A DNA stretch of 36,970 nt from Deltaproteobacteria bacterium (GCA_002747805.1 PDQP01000016.1:1-36970); one strand, 5' to 3'; shown: positions 25,260-35,669, numbered from the stretch's first letter. Notes: generated from the sequence alone by a model not told the origin. Numbers and translations are program-made.

Positions 25260-25277
25260 TATTGCAAAATAGCAATA
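25260..25277 (+). other. Small hairpin between nuclease and GTPase genes
   Basis: TATTGC-aaaata-GCAATA, a 6-base stem in the AT-rich 144-base gap after the nuclease stop. No T tract follows; a TTTTTTTT run lies just upstream of it. It may mark the right boundary of the inserted segment, but this is not demonstrated. Confidence 0.3.
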
Positions 25278-25368
25278 ATTATCAAATTCACTGTTTATTT
25301 ATGAAATCCAAAACAATTTATTACGGGTTTATTTTATTTGTCAGAGGATTTTGTCTTAAAGGAAAAGT

Positions 25369-26769
25369 ATGATCCCGCAATTTGCCATAATCGGCCACCC
25401 AAATGAAGGAAAATCATCGGTATTATCAACCCTTGCCGAAGATGATTCGGTGGTTATCAGCCCCATCCCTGGTGAGACCAGGGTCTGTCGAACCTTTCCG
25501 GTGGTTATTGACGGCGAGGAAATGCTTGAATTTATTGATACTCCCGGCTTTCAAAACCCGCGTCGGCTCTTTGCCGGTCTGCGTAAAATAAAGGCATCCG
25601 GCCTTGAGGCAATCCGTCAGCTCAGGCAAGATGAAAAAGACAATCCAGAGCTTGCCGATGATTGCGAGCTTTTAGGCCCGATTATAGACGGAGCCGCCAT
25701 CATCTATGTGGTTGACGGCTCCAGACCGCTAAGGCAGGTGGACAGGATAGAGATGGAGATTCTGCGGCTCTCCGGCCAACCCAGAATGGCCATCCTTAAC
25801 AACAAGGAAAAAGGGGCTGATTATATTGAAGAATGGAAGGAGGAATTTAGAAAAAATTTTAATGTTTTCAGGTTATTTAATGCTCATAAGGCAACCTGTG
25901 CCGAACGTATCTCCCTGCTCGAAGCCCTGAAAGCCATCAATCAGGATTTGGAATCGGTGCTAAACAAGGTGATTGATTCCTTCAAAACTGACTGGCAAAG
26001 GCGAAATCAGCAAAGCATGGAACTAATCTGTAAGCTGCTTCAACAATGTCTGCAGCACCAGGTTGAAATGCCGGTTTCGACCGCCCCTGACCGTAAACAG
26101 GTTGAGGAAAAGCTGCATATCCAATACTGCCGGGATATAAACCGTATGGAAAAGGAAATTCATCGAAAAATCAAGGCATTATTCAAACATAATATTTTTG
26201 ACTTTGAGTTTTCCAAAAACCGTATCCTGCATGAAGATCTGTTTAGCGAACAAACCTGGCAGCTTTTGGGACTGAACCGCAGCCAGATGATGGTTGTTGG
26301 CGGCATCAGCGGTGCAGGTCTTGGCGCCGCTGCCGATCTTATCGCCCACGGTGCATCCCTTGGCCTGTTTATGACGGTTGGCGGCGTGCTGGGTTCGGCC
26401 GGGGCCTTGTTTGGCGGCAAAAAAGTTTCAACCAGTGCCAAATTTATGGGCCTGCCGCTAGGCGGCAAAATCTACCGTATCGGTCCCAATAAAAATCATA
26501 ACTTCCCCTTTATCATCATGGATCGGGCCTTGTTATTTTATTCATACACCATCAACTGGGCACATGGTCGGCGTGATTATCAAAGACTGAAAGAAACCGG
26601 AAAAAACCGTCAAAAACAAGGAATAACTGCCGCCATGTCCAAAAAGGAATTAAAAATTTGCAATGATTTTTTTAAGGAATTAAGAAAAAACGGTGTGCCG
26701 CCATCCGGCAGGAAGGATGATTTCACCGCCCTGCTGGAAAAATATATGAGTAACACTTCAGATGATTGA
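25369..26769 (+). CDS. GTPase with DUF3482 domain
   Basis: A 466-residue protein with an N-terminal Era-like G domain: P-loop GHPNEGKSS (9-17), a switch I region PGETR, G3 FIDTPGF near residue 63, and G4 NNKE near 142. A helical middle follows (VEEKLHIQYCRDINRMEKEIHRKI), then the DUF3482 C-terminal part, with a glycine/alanine-rich hydrophobic hairpin (MVVGGISGAGLGAAADLIAHGASLG) that probably inserts in the membrane. It is the usual partner of DUF2868 proteins, here separated from it by the restriction-modification genes. AAAGGA precedes the ATG. Role unknown; a membrane-associated regulatory GTPase is inferred. Confidence 0.82.
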   Translation: MIPQFAIIGHPNEGKSSVLSTLAEDDSVVISPIPGETRVCRTFPVVIDGEEMLEFIDTPGFQNPRRLFAGLRKIKASGLEAIRQLRQDEKDNPELADDCELLGPIIDGAAIIYVVDGSRPLRQVDRIEMEILRLSGQPRMAILNNKEKGADYIEEWKEEFRKNFNVFRLFNAHKATCAERISLLEALKAINQDLESVLNKVIDSFKTDWQRRNQQSMELICKLLQQCLQHQVEMPVSTAPDRKQVEEKLHIQYCRDINRMEKEIHRKIKALFKHNIFDFEFSKNRILHEDLFSEQTWQLLGLNRSQMMVVGGISGAGLGAAADLIAHGASLGLFMTVGGVLGSAGALFGGKKVSTSAKFMGLPLGGKIYRIGPNKNHNFPFIIMDRALLFYSYTINWAHGRRDYQRLKETGKNRQKQGITAAMSKKELKICNDFFKELRKNGVPPSGRKDDFTALLEKYMSNTSDD

Positions 26770-26894
26770 AGCATGATGACATGCAGGCGGCTTCATGTGA
26801 AGATTATTGCAGGAAAATCAAGTAGTTATAATAGTTGCTCAAAGAGGCTGGTAAAAGTTTTATATTACAAAACCGTCAATAATAAAGGAGCCAT
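26770..26894 (+). promoter_or_regulatory. Leader/promoter region of the acs operon
   Basis: 125 bases with GCATG-atga-CATGC near 26774, then CTTCAtgTGAAG near 26792. A perfect TATAAT at 26827-26832 has TTATTG 17 bases before it, a poor -35. Transcription would start near 26839. The palindromic CTTCATGTGAAG lies just upstream of the promoter and could bind a regulator. AAGGAG is 4 bases from the ATG. Confidence 0.4.
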
Positions 26895-28892
26895 ATGACT
26901 AATAACATGAAAAAAAACACTGACTATTTCTATCCTTCCGAGGAGTTTAAGGCCCAGGCAAATCTTAACGACAGCACCATTTTTGAGCGTTTTACTCTCG
27001 ATAAATTTCCTGATTACTACGCCGAATTTGCCGAGCTTATCGAGTGGAAAAAGCCGTGGCAGCAGGTGTTTGATGCAGGCAATGCCCCCCACTGGCAATG
27101 GTATCTCGGCGGGACCTTAAATGCCAGCCATAACTGCATTGATCGGCATCTGCCGCATTTTGCCGACAAGACGGCGATCTCCTTTGTTCCTGAGCCGGAA
27201 TCAGAAGAGATGGTGCATCTTAGTTATGGAGAACTCCATGAAAAGGTTAATGCGGCCGCCGCCATGCTGCGGGAAAATGGCGGCATCAGGCGCGGCGATC
27301 GGGTAGCTATTCACCTGCCGATGTGTGCCGAACTTCCCATCACCATGCTGGCCTGTGCAAGGCTGGGGGCGGTTCATACCGTTATCTTTGGCGGATTTTC
27401 TGCCAGTGCCTGTGCCGACCGCATTATCAACTCCCAAGCGAAAATATTTATTACCATTGACGGCTACTATAGAAGCGGCCGATTTTTAGACCATAAAGCC
27501 GTTGGTGATGAAGCTTGCACCCTCGCCGGAGAGGCCGGTCATAAGGTAGAAAAGATCTTTTTCTGGCAGCGCTTTCCCGGCAAGACCGCAGAAAACGCCG
27601 CTGTTAACGCAGGCGATGTTATCATCAATGAAGAGCTGAAAAACTATATCGGCACCCTGGTTGAACCGGAAGAGATGGATGCCAATGATCCGCTTTTTCT
27701 GATGTACACCAGCGGCACCACCGGCAAACCCAAGGGGGCGCAGCACGGCACCGGAGGGTATCTTAGCTATGTTACCGCAATGTCAAAATATATTCTTGAT
27801 ATTCACCCCGAAGATGTCTATTGGTGCATGGCGGATATCGGCTGGATTACCGGACATTCCTTTATTGTCTATGGGCCGCTTTCCCTTGGTGCATCGGTGG
27901 TAATCTACGAGGGGGTTCCCACCTTTCCCGATGCCGGGCGTTCATGGCGGATTGCCGAGGAATTAAATATTACCATCTTTCATACTGCACCAACGGTGAT
28001 CAGGGTGCTGCGCAAACTTGGGCCGGAGGAGCCTGCGAGATATAATTTCAATTTCCGGCATATGACCACCGTTGGCGAGCCGATTGAGCCGGATGTCTGG
28101 CTTTGGTATAAGGAGGAAATCGGCAAGAACAAGGCGGTTGTCTGCGATACCTACTGGCAGACGGAAACCGGCGGGTTTCTCTGTGCAACCGTGCCGGCGT
28201 TGTTGCCGATGAAGCCGGGGAGTGCCGGCCCCGGCGTTCCCGGCATACATCCGGCCGTTATTGATGAAGAGGGGCAGATTATTTCCCCCGGCAGCGGGCA
28301 GCGGGGCAGCCTCTGTATCCGCAATCCATGGCCTGGCTGTATGCAGACCATTTGGGGCGATGATGAGCGTTTTGTCAAGGAATATTACGGCATGTATAGC
28401 GACACGGCCAGTAAAAACTGGCAGGACTGGCTCTATCTCACCGGTGATGCGGCGGTGATGGGCGAGGACGGCTATATACGGATTCTTGGCCGCATAGATG
28501 ATGTGATCAATGTCTCAGGCCATCGAATCGGCTCCAAAGAGATTGAATCGGCGGCAATGACGGTACCCGAGGTGGCCGAGGCGGCAGTTGTTTCGGTAAG
28601 CAACGAAATCAAGGGGGCGGAGCCGGAGATCTATATTTCTCTGCGTCCGGGCTGCGGCGGTGATGAAAATAAAGAGAAGATTGCGGGGGCGGTGGAACAG
28701 GCAATTATCCGCGATATTGGCAAGATTGCCAAATGCCGCCGGATCTGGGTTGTTGCCGATATGCCCAAGACCCGTTCCGGCAAGATTATGCGGCGGGTTC
28801 TGGCTTCCATTTCCAATGGGGATGAGGTGGGCAATGTGATGACCCTGGCAAATCCGGAAATTGTGGATGAAATCAAGAAAATAGTGCAGTAA
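26895..28892 (+). CDS. acs: Acetate-CoA ligase (acetyl-CoA synthetase, AMP-forming)
   Basis: Activates acetate to acetyl-CoA via acetyl-AMP. The 665-residue length is usual for Acs. Motifs: the N-terminal YAEFAELIEWKKPWQQVFD, DRVAIHLPMCAELPITMLACARLGAVH, the P-loop-like MYTSGTTGKPKGAQHGTGGYL, adenylation core DTYWQTETGG, and the C-terminal PKTRSGKIMRRVL with the lysine that is acetylated in other Acs proteins (about residue 628). It heads a run of co-oriented genes: an acetyl-CoA hydrolase/GNAT fusion, galT, galK and a sugar transporter. Confidence 0.96.
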   Translation: MTNNMKKNTDYFYPSEEFKAQANLNDSTIFERFTLDKFPDYYAEFAELIEWKKPWQQVFDAGNAPHWQWYLGGTLNASHNCIDRHLPHFADKTAISFVPEPESEEMVHLSYGELHEKVNAAAAMLRENGGIRRGDRVAIHLPMCAELPITMLACARLGAVHTVIFGGFSASACADRIINSQAKIFITIDGYYRSGRFLDHKAVGDEACTLAGEAGHKVEKIFFWQRFPGKTAENAAVNAGDVIINEELKNYIGTLVEPEEMDANDPLFLMYTSGTTGKPKGAQHGTGGYLSYVTAMSKYILDIHPEDVYWCMADIGWITGHSFIVYGPLSLGASVVIYEGVPTFPDAGRSWRIAEELNITIFHTAPTVIRVLRKLGPEEPARYNFNFRHMTTVGEPIEPDVWLWYKEEIGKNKAVVCDTYWQTETGGFLCATVPALLPMKPGSAGPGVPGIHPAVIDEEGQIISPGSGQRGSLCIRNPWPGCMQTIWGDDERFVKEYYGMYSDTASKNWQDWLYLTGDAAVMGEDGYIRILGRIDDVINVSGHRIGSKEIESAAMTVPEVAEAAVVSVSNEIKGAEPEIYISLRPGCGGDENKEKIAGAVEQAIIRDIGKIAKCRRIWVVADMPKTRSGKIMRRVLASISNGDEVGNVMTLANPEIVDEIKKIVQ

Positions 28893-28893
28893 A

Positions 28894-28908
28894 CCAAGGG
28901 CGTCTTGG
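28894..28908 (+). other. Intercistronic hairpin after acs
   Basis: CCAAG-ggcgt-CTTGG, a 5-base stem starting right after the acs stop; no T tract. It could moderate read-through or mRNA decay between acs and the hydrolase gene. Weak. Confidence 0.25.
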
Positions 28909-28945
28909 CGGGCTGCTAGTCCGTCCGGCACCTAAAGGAGAGGGT

Positions 28946-30865
28946 ATGCCATATTCAGCTACGGCCAAAACAACCCGCAAGGATATTTACTGGGCAGATG
29001 CCTACCTGAAAAAAAAGGTCAGGGCAAAAGAGGCTGTAGGCAAGATTCGCTCAGGTCAAAGGGTTTTTCTCGGCTCCGGCTGCGGTGAGCCTCAAAAACT
29101 TATCCAGACCCTGGTTGATGCGTCCGGCGGGTTCAGCGGCCTTGAGGTTGTCCGGCTTTTCGGGCGGGAAACCGCTTCGCTGACTGCGGTTGCCGACCGC
29201 ACTCACGATACCAGCCTTAATGTCCGCTCCATCTACCTTGGAGCTACCGCCGACAGCAATATCGCCCGCCAGAAACGCTTTATTACGCCGATGAATATGT
29301 CGGATATTCCGATGCTTTTTACCAGCCGCCGGATGCCGCTTGATGCGGCGGTTGTGCAGGTTTCTCCCCCCGATGATTTCGGCTGGATGAGCCTCGGCAT
29401 TGCCGTTGACGTAAGCATGGCGGCGGTGCGTTCGGCGGATATGGTGATTGTGCAGGTCAACAGCAGGATGCCGCGGATTATGGGGCAGAGTTTTATCCAT
29501 GTTAATGATGTGGACTGGATTGTTGAGTGTGATGAAGAGCTGATTACCGTAACTCCCCCCGCAAACCGCAGCAGGCAGGCGCAGCAGATGGGCAAACATG
29601 CCGTTGGTCTGATTGAAGACGGTGCAACCCTGCAGATTGGGCTGGCTGCCGTGTCCCAGGCGACCATGGAAGCCCTGTCCTGTAAAAATGATTTGGGCGT
29701 CCACTCCCAGTTTATGATTGATGATATTATGCACCTCTACTCCACGGGCAATATTACCAACAAGAAAAAGGGGTTAAATGAGGGCAAGATGGTTGCCTCG
29801 ATGGCAATTGGCTCCAGCAGCCTCTATGAATTTCTCCATGATAATCCGGCGGTTGATTTTCACCCCTCTGATTATGTCAACAATCCCTTTATTATTGCCC
29901 GGCATAACCGGATGGTCTCTATCAATATGGCACGGGCGATGGATATTACCGGCCAGGTATCTGCCGAGGCAACCGCTGCCACCCACTTTGGCGGGGTTTC
30001 CGGTATTCCTGATTTTGTGCGGGGGGCAAGGCAGTCGCCCGGGGGCAAATCCATCCTGCTGCTTTTTGCCGTCAATGAGACCGGGGCCGGGCTGACCAGC
30101 AATATCGTTGCCAAACTAGGCGAGCTGGAGACGGTGGTGCCGCGGGGCGATGTTCATTATGTGGTTACTGAATTCGGTGCGGTCAACCTCTTTGGTAAAT
30201 CAATTCAGGAGCGGGTGATTGCGATGATTTCCATTGCCCATCCCCAGTTCAGGGAAGAACTCTTTGCCCAGGCCAAGGAGCTTGGCTATATCGGCAGTGA
30301 ACGCAGCCTTGGCGAGGCGGCGCAGGCGGTCTATCCGGTTCAGCTCGAGGAGACCATCGAGCGGGACGGCGAGCAGATCCTGATCCGCCCGGCAAAGCCT
30401 GTCGATGACAGGCGTATTCAGGAGCATTATTATAACCTGCCGCAAAAGGATGTAGAATCCCGTTTTTTCTGCAAGAAAAAGATCTTTTCGCTGGATGAAA
30501 TCGAAAGCCACAGCTTTGTTGATTATGTTAATGACCTGACCCTGATTGCCGTAACCGGCGAGATGGGGTTTGGCCGGGTGGTTGGTGTGGCCGAGTGTAT
30601 GAAAATTGAGGCCCAGAATATGGCAGAGGTGGCCTTTTCGGTTACCGAGGAGTATCAGGGCAAGGGAATTGGGCGGTTTTTTATCCATAAACTTGCAGCC
30701 ATTGCCCGGGAAAACGGGATTGCCGGACTGGTTGCCGTAACTAATCCGGGCAACAAGGCGATGATTCATCTCTTTAAGAGCCTGCCCTACAGGGTGGAGA
30801 GCGTTATTGAAGACGGTGATATGGTGCTGACCTGCCGTTTTAGTGAAATGGTTGAGAAATTTTGA
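28946..30865 (+). CDS. Acetyl-CoA hydrolase/transferase with C-terminal GNAT acetyltransferase domain
   Basis: A 639-residue fusion. Residues about 25-455 form a class I CoA-transferase/acetyl-CoA hydrolase: GSGCGEPQKLIQ, SPPDDFGWMSLGIAVD, the catalytic glutamate in VTEFGAVNLFGKS (about 408), and IPDFVRGARQSPGGKSI. Residues about 470-630 are a GNAT N-acetyltransferase with motif A EYQGKGIGRFFIHKL. Fusions of this type are known in other bacteria. The transferase half can move CoA between acetyl-CoA and another acid, or hydrolyse acetyl-CoA. The GNAT half may acetylate a protein, possibly the adjacent Acs on its PKTRSGK lysine; this last point is inference. AAAGGAG precedes the ATG. galT follows within 14 bases. 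Confidence 0.92.
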   Translation: MPYSATAKTTRKDIYWADAYLKKKVRAKEAVGKIRSGQRVFLGSGCGEPQKLIQTLVDASGGFSGLEVVRLFGRETASLTAVADRTHDTSLNVRSIYLGATADSNIARQKRFITPMNMSDIPMLFTSRRMPLDAAVVQVSPPDDFGWMSLGIAVDVSMAAVRSADMVIVQVNSRMPRIMGQSFIHVNDVDWIVECDEELITVTPPANRSRQAQQMGKHAVGLIEDGATLQIGLAAVSQATMEALSCKNDLGVHSQFMIDDIMHLYSTGNITNKKKGLNEGKMVASMAIGSSSLYEFLHDNPAVDFHPSDYVNNPFIIARHNRMVSINMARAMDITGQVSAEATAATHFGGVSGIPDFVRGARQSPGGKSILLLFAVNETGAGLTSNIVAKLGELETVVPRGDVHYVVTEFGAVNLFGKSIQERVIAMISIAHPQFREELFAQAKELGYIGSERSLGEAAQAVYPVQLEETIERDGEQILIRPAKPVDDRRIQEHYYNLPQKDVESRFFCKKKIFSLDEIESHSFVDYVNDLTLIAVTGEMGFGRVVGVAECMKIEAQNMAEVAFSVTEEYQGKGIGRFFIHKLAAIARENGIAGLVAVTNPGNKAMIHLFKSLPYRVESVIEDGDMVLTCRFSEMVEKF

Positions 30866-30879
30866 GGTTTTTGCAGATT

Positions 30880-31917
30880 ATGAATCTTGAAAATCCACAC
30901 CGGAGATATAATCCGCTGCTCGATGAATGGGTGCTGGTTTCGCCGCATCGGAGCAAACGCCCCTGGCATGGGCAGCAGGAACAAACTGGTTTCACCAAAA
31001 GGATGCAATTTGCCGCAGACTGCCACCTATGCCCCGGAGCCAGGCGGGCAAGCGGGGAAATCAATCCCGATTATCAGGACACTTTTGTCTTTACCAATGA
31101 TTTTTCGGCACTTCTGCCTGAGAACAATGAAACTTATAGAGAAGATTCGCCGCTGTTTAAGGCCAGGCCGGAAGTAGGAATTTGCCGGGTGGTGTGTTTT
31201 TCTCCCCGGCACGATCTTTCCATTGCTGAACTGCCGGTATCCCGCATAGAAAAAGTGGTCGAAACCTGGCAGGATGAATACCAGACCCTTGGCCGGATGA
31301 AGCAGATTGGTTATGTGCAGACCTTTGAAAATAAAGGAAAATCAATGGGATGCTCCAACCCGCATCCCCACGGGCAAATCTGGGCGACTAGCTGGATACC
31401 TAATCTTCCGGCCCAAGAGCTTGCCAGTCAGGAGCGGTATTTTCGGCTTTACAAACAATGCATGTTGTGTGATTATGTTAATATGGAGCTTCAAAAAAAA
31501 GAGCGGATAATTTTTGAGAACCGGTCATTTGCCGCCCTGGTGCCGTATTGGGCGGTATGGCCGTTTGAGGTCATGCTGCTGCCCAAGGAACATCTTGGTT
31601 CCCTGCTGGATTTTACAGGGGAACAAAAAGAGGATCTGGCCGAGGCCCTAAAGCGGATGGGTACCCGTTTTGACAACCTGTTCCAGACCTCTTTCCCCTA
31701 CTCCATGGGGCTGCACCAAAGCCCGACCGATGGCGGTGAGTATTCCGGGCAGCATTTTCATATTCATTATTGCCCGCCGCTGCTCCGCTCGGCCACGGTT
31801 AAAAAATTCATGGTCGGCTTTGAAATGATGGCTATGCCGCAAAGGGACATTACCGCCGAAGCGGCGGCGGAAAGGCTTAGGAAGCAGTCAGAAATTCACT
31901 ATATGATGGATTCGTAA
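30880..31917 (+). CDS. galT: Galactose-1-phosphate uridylyltransferase
   Basis: Leloir pathway enzyme: UDP-glucose plus galactose-1-phosphate to UDP-galactose plus glucose-1-phosphate. The 345-residue protein has HRRYNPLLDEWVLVSPHRSKRPW at the N-terminus, zinc-site cysteines in CHLCPG, and the class I active-site histidine triad HPHGQIW (near 161). A second-domain FHIHYCPPLLRS follows. I start at ATG 30880; the track's 30862 is a TTG overlapping the upstream stop, and GAGG lies 12 bases before the ATG, so the choice is not certain. galK follows after 75 bases. Confidence 0.95.
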   Translation: MNLENPHRRYNPLLDEWVLVSPHRSKRPWHGQQEQTGFTKRMQFAADCHLCPGARRASGEINPDYQDTFVFTNDFSALLPENNETYREDSPLFKARPEVGICRVVCFSPRHDLSIAELPVSRIEKVVETWQDEYQTLGRMKQIGYVQTFENKGKSMGCSNPHPHGQIWATSWIPNLPAQELASQERYFRLYKQCMLCDYVNMELQKKERIIFENRSFAALVPYWAVWPFEVMLLPKEHLGSLLDFTGEQKEDLAEALKRMGTRFDNLFQTSFPYSMGLHQSPTDGGEYSGQHFHIHYCPPLLRSATVKKFMVGFEMMAMPQRDITAEAAAERLRKQSEIHYMMDS

Positions 31918-31992
31918 AAACCCGGCTATGCTTCTTTTTTCCATAATCCATCTTGGTGAACTTGATTACTCTTTACGGGACTATCACTAATC

Positions 31993-33255
31993 ATGCCAAG
32001 CCCTAAAAATTATCTTTCGCTGCTCAAAAATGGCGAATTTGATCATCAACTGGCAAAGATGTACGGCCCTAGTTCCCAGAAAGACAGATATGAGCAACTG
32101 CTGACCCTAGCTGGCACCAGCTTTCAGGGAAATGATACCATTTTGGTCAGTGCCGGCGGCAGAACAGAGTTGGGCGGCAACCACACTGACCATAGCCGCG
32201 GGCAGGTGCTGGCGGCTGGTATTCATCTTGATCATCTGGCCGCAGCGGAAAAACGGCAAGAGCTTGTTGCGGATATTTTTTCCAAAGGCTTTGACCATAT
32301 TCAGGTAAATCTTGAAAATCTGGAGCCGGACAGCAAGGAATACGGCTCACCAGAGGCAATGGTTCGGGGAGTTGCGGCAGGATTTGCCAAAAGGGGCTGG
32401 CCGATCTGCGGCTTTAGGGCCTGTATCGATTCGGCCATTCCCATAGGGGCCGGGCTTAGCTCATCGGCGGCCTTGGGGGTTTTAATCTGCCTGATTATAA
32501 AAAAACTCACCGGCAACCATAAAATTTCCACCCTTGATATTGCCCGGATAGCCAAAGAGGCGGAAAACCTGCACTTTGGTAAACCATGCGGATTTATGGA
32601 TCAGATTGCCTGTGCTTTTAACGGCGTGCTGCATATTGATTTTGCCGATATGGAAAATCCGGTCATTCAGCCGCTGGAGTTTGATTTTAACCAGCACGGC
32701 TACCAGCTAACCATAGTTCAAACCGGCGGCAGCCACGCCGGTCTGACCGATAAATACGCCGCCGTTCCGGTAGATATGGCTGCTGCGGCAGGCAGTCTGG
32801 GACATAAGCTGCCTACGGCGGTTTCCATGCCGGAAATAATTGAAAATGCAGCAAAAATACGGGGAGATGCTGGAGACATGGCCTTTTTGAGGCTTTATCA
32901 TTTTATTGATGAAAACAAGCGGGTCAGGGAGCAGGTAAAAGCCTTGAAAAATGGCAATATAAAAGATTTTATCAAATATATGCGGGCTTCCGGCAATTCT
33001 TCCTTCAAATACCTGCAAAATTGCAGCGAAACGCTGAGTACTGACCAGCCCATCCCGGCAGCTTTGGCCATCAGCGAGTATTTGCTGCAAGGCAGGGGGG
33101 CCTGCCGGGTTCATGGCGGCGGCTTTGCCGGAACCATTCAGGCCCTGGTGCCGTTAAATGAGTTTGCAATTTACCAGAAAATTATGAATAATTGCTTTGG
33201 CGACGGGGCGGTAGTCCCCATTCATATACGTCCGGGCGGTCTTGAATATTTTTAA
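31993..33255 (+). CDS. galK: Galactokinase
   Basis: Phosphorylates galactose at C1 with ATP. The 420-residue protein has the signature [17 protein letters not shown] (about 55-70), the ATP loop [13 protein letters not shown] and the C-terminal [12 protein letters not shown]. The signature differs from the common 'GRVNLIGEHTDY': glutamate is replaced by asparagine (GGNHTDH). A clade of galactokinases in Firmicutes and spirochaetes, as I recall, has 'GRTEIGGNHTDH', so this copy may have come from such a source. It sits between galT and the ABC transporter ATPase, 13 bases apart from the latter, supporting galactose use. Confidence 0.92.
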   Translation: MPSPKNYLSLLKNGEFDHQLAKMYGPSSQKDRYEQLLTLAGTSFQGNDTILVSAGGRTELGGNHTDHSRGQVLAAGIHLDHLAAAEKRQELVADIFSKGFDHIQVNLENLEPDSKEYGSPEAMVRGVAAGFAKRGWPICGFRACIDSAIPIGAGLSSSAALGVLICLIIKKLTGNHKISTLDIARIAKEAENLHFGKPCGFMDQIACAFNGVLHIDFADMENPVIQPLEFDFNQHGYQLTIVQTGGSHAGLTDKYAAVPVDMAAAAGSLGHKLPTAVSMPEIIENAAKIRGDAGDMAFLRLYHFIDENKRVREQVKALKNGNIKDFIKYMRASGNSSFKYLQNCSETLSTDQPIPAALAISEYLLQGRGACRVHGGGFAGTIQALVPLNEFAIYQKIMNNCFGDGAVVPIHIRPGGLEYF

Positions 33256-33268
33256 CACTACAAAATTT

Positions 33269-34363
33269 ATGGCACAGGTTAAACTGGAAAAAATCGTCAA
33301 AAACTACGGCAGTGTGGAGGTTGTCCACGGGGTGGATATTGCCATAGAGGACAGTGAGTTTATTGTCCTGGTTGGGCCTTCCGGCTGCGGCAAATCCACC
33401 ATTCTCAGAATGATTGCAGGCCTTGAAAGCATCTCTGGCGGCAAGATTATCATCGGCGATAAGGTGGTAAACCAGGTCTCGCCAAGGGACAGAAATGTGG
33501 CTATGGTTTTCCAGAATTATGCCCTCTATCCCCATATGACCGTTCGGGAAAACATGGCCTTTTCCCTTAAAATGGCAAAGGTTCCCAAAAAACAGATTGA
33601 TGAAAAGGTCGCTCTTGCCGCCGCCACCCTTGAACTGGGCGATTACCTGCAAAGAAAACCGGCAGCCCTTTCCGGCGGCCAGCGGCAGCGGGTGGCCATG
33701 GGTAGGGCCATTGTCCGCCAGCCGGATGTCTTCTTATTTGATGAGCCGCTATCAAATCTTGATGCCCAGCTTCGTACCCAGATGCGCATGGAGCTGAAAA
33801 AACTGCATTTAAAATTCAAGACCACCACCATTTATGTAACCCATGATCAGATCGAGGCCATGACCCTGGCCGACCGGATTGTAATTCTAAAAGATGGCCG
33901 TATCCAGCAGATTGGTACGCCGGTCGAGGTATTTGAACATCCGGCCAATGTATTTGTTGCCCGGTTCATCGGCAATCCGCCCATGAATATCCTGCCGGCA
34001 AAATTCCGGCTGGATGGAGGCAATCCGTCTCTGGTCATGGGAGGGCTGGTTTTGCCGCTCCCCGGAGAAAAAGGCAAAAATTTGGCAGACGGGGATGAGG
34101 TACTGATGGGGATAAGACCGGATGCCATAAAAATTCGTGATGTGGAGCATCGCTTTGCCCCCGAATGGTGCCGGGAAGCAGAGGTGATTGTGGCCGAAAT
34201 ACTGGGCGGCCAGTCCCTGCTGGAGCTTGATGCAGGACAAAATAAGTTGCTCGCCGAGGTAGAAGGCCGATTGCAGGCCAGACCGGGCGAGAAAATAACC
34301 GTCGGGTTTGAACTGGACCGGGTAGTTCTGTTTGATCCGGCAACGACAGAGGCAATCTGTTAA
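33269..34363 (+). CDS. Sugar ABC transporter ATPase (MalK/UgpC/MsmK family)
   Basis: Energises carbohydrate uptake. With the ATG at 33269 (the track's 33242 is a TTG overlapping galK), the protein has 364 residues. It shows Walker [10 protein letters not shown] (36-44), the Q-loop [13 protein letters not shown], signature LSGGQRQR, Walker [14 protein letters not shown]-loop VTHD, and a C-terminal TOBE-type regulatory region ([10 protein letters not shown]). There is no ribosome binding site before the ATG, so coupling to galK is likely. The binding protein follows after 27 bases. Companion genes point to a glucose- or galactose-type transporter. Confidence 0.92.
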   Translation: MAQVKLEKIVKNYGSVEVVHGVDIAIEDSEFIVLVGPSGCGKSTILRMIAGLESISGGKIIIGDKVVNQVSPRDRNVAMVFQNYALYPHMTVRENMAFSLKMAKVPKKQIDEKVALAAATLELGDYLQRKPAALSGGQRQRVAMGRAIVRQPDVFLFDEPLSNLDAQLRTQMRMELKKLHLKFKTTTIYVTHDQIEAMTLADRIVILKDGRIQQIGTPVEVFEHPANVFVARFIGNPPMNILPAKFRLDGGNPSLVMGGLVLPLPGEKGKNLADGDEVLMGIRPDAIKIRDVEHRFAPEWCREAEVIVAEILGGQSLLELDAGQNKLLAEVEGRLQARPGEKITVGFELDRVVLFDPATTEAIC

Positions 34364-34390
34364 ATTAACTTAAAAGAAGGAGAAGAACGG

Positions 34391-35650
34391 ATGAAAAAAA
34401 TGTTCAAAATGGCGGCCGCAGCCGCCGCAATTTGCTCCCTTGGACTTTTTCAGGGCGTGCAGGCAAAGGAGTTAAACGGAGAACTGGAGATTTTTTCCTG
34501 GTGGGCAGGAGATGAAGGCCCGGCCCTGGAGGCATTAATTGATGTTTACAAGGCCAAATATCCCAAGGTTGAGGTGGTCAACGCCACTGTAACCGGCGGC
34601 TCCGGCGTAAATGCCAAGGCGGTTCTGAAAACCCGGATGCTGGGCGGCAACCCGCCGGACAGCTTTCAGGTTCACGCTGGGCAAGAATTGATCGGCACTT
34701 GGGTTATGGCCGACCGCATGGAAGATTTAACCCCCATGTTCAAGGAGCAGGGCTGGATGGAAGTTTTCCCGGCCGGGCTTATCAAGCTGATTGGTACTGA
34801 GAAAGGAATCTGGTCAGTGCCGGTTACCATTCACCGGTCAAATGTAATGTGGTTCATCCCGGAAAACCTGAAAAAATGGGGCGTCAATCCGCCCGAAACC
34901 TGGGATGAATTTTTCAAGATTGCCCCGGAACTAAAGAAAAAGGGCATCGTGCCGCTGGCCCTTGCCCAGAACTGGACGCATAACCACCTGTGGGAATCTG
35001 TTACCCTTGCTGCCCTTGGTGCGGAAAAATGGAATCAGCTTTGGTCAGGCAAACTTGCCTTTGACAGCCCGGAGGCAATCAAGGCCTGGGAATTATTTGG
35101 CAAAGTGCTTGAGTTTACCAATGCCGATGCCTCTTCACTTAGCTGGCAGCAGGCGACTGATATGGTGGTTGATGGCCGTGCCGCCTTCAATATTATGGGA
35201 GACTGGGCAGCCGGTTATCTTGCCACCACCAAGAAACTTGCCCCCAAAACAGGCTTTGGCTGGGTGCCAAGCCCTGACACCAGCGGCGAATTTATGTTTC
35301 TTGCCGATTCCTTCGGGCTGCCCAAGGGGGTAAAAAACCTCGACAATGCCAAGGCATGGCTGGCTGTGCTTGGTTCCAAAGAAGGTTCAGACACCTTTAA
35401 CCCGCTAAAGGGTTCCATTTCACCCAGAACCGACAGCGATCTCTCCAAATACAATGATTATGCCAAATCTGCCTCAGCTGATTTCGGCAAGGATGTCATA
35501 GTTGGCTCGCTGGCTCACGGCGTTACCGCCAATGAGGGCTTTATGAACGATTTTGCCTCGGTTATGGAAATGTTTCTAAAGACCAAAGACGCCAAAATGA
35601 CTGCCAAGGCAGCCCAGCAAATTGCCGTTAAGAACGGCATCGGTAAATAA
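34391..35650 (+). CDS. Sugar ABC transporter substrate-binding protein (extracellular family 1)
   Basis: Periplasmic sugar receptor. The 419-residue protein has a signal peptide ([24 protein letters not shown]), then [69 protein letters not shown] and [17 protein letters not shown]. This pattern resembles the glucose/galactose-binding proteins of Gts-type transporters (for example Pseudomonas GtsA) more than maltose-binding MalE. AAGGAG is 8 bases before the ATG. A strong hairpin follows the stop, which usually makes the binding protein the most abundant component of such operons. Confidence 0.93.
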   Translation: MKKMFKMAAAAAAICSLGLFQGVQAKELNGELEIFSWWAGDEGPALEALIDVYKAKYPKVEVVNATVTGGSGVNAKAVLKTRMLGGNPPDSFQVHAGQELIGTWVMADRMEDLTPMFKEQGWMEVFPAGLIKLIGTEKGIWSVPVTIHRSNVMWFIPENLKKWGVNPPETWDEFFKIAPELKKKGIVPLALAQNWTHNHLWESVTLAALGAEKWNQLWSGKLAFDSPEAIKAWELFGKVLEFTNADASSLSWQQATDMVVDGRAAFNIMGDWAAGYLATTKKLAPKTGFGWVPSPDTSGEFMFLADSFGLPKGVKNLDNAKAWLAVLGSKEGSDTFNPLKGSISPRTDSDLSKYNDYAKSASADFGKDVIVGSLAHGVTANEGFMNDFASVMEMFLKTKDAKMTAKAAQQIAVKNGIGK

Positions 35651-35669
35651 GCTGGAGAAGTAAAAAATC

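Noticed and set aside
30862-30879. Extra N-terminal codons of galT (TTG start in the ORF track)
   Set aside because: They overlap the upstream stop, and homology starts only after the ATG at 30880.
33242-33268. TTG start for the transporter ATPase in the ORF track
   Set aside because: It overlaps the end of galK, and family homology begins at the ATG at 33269.
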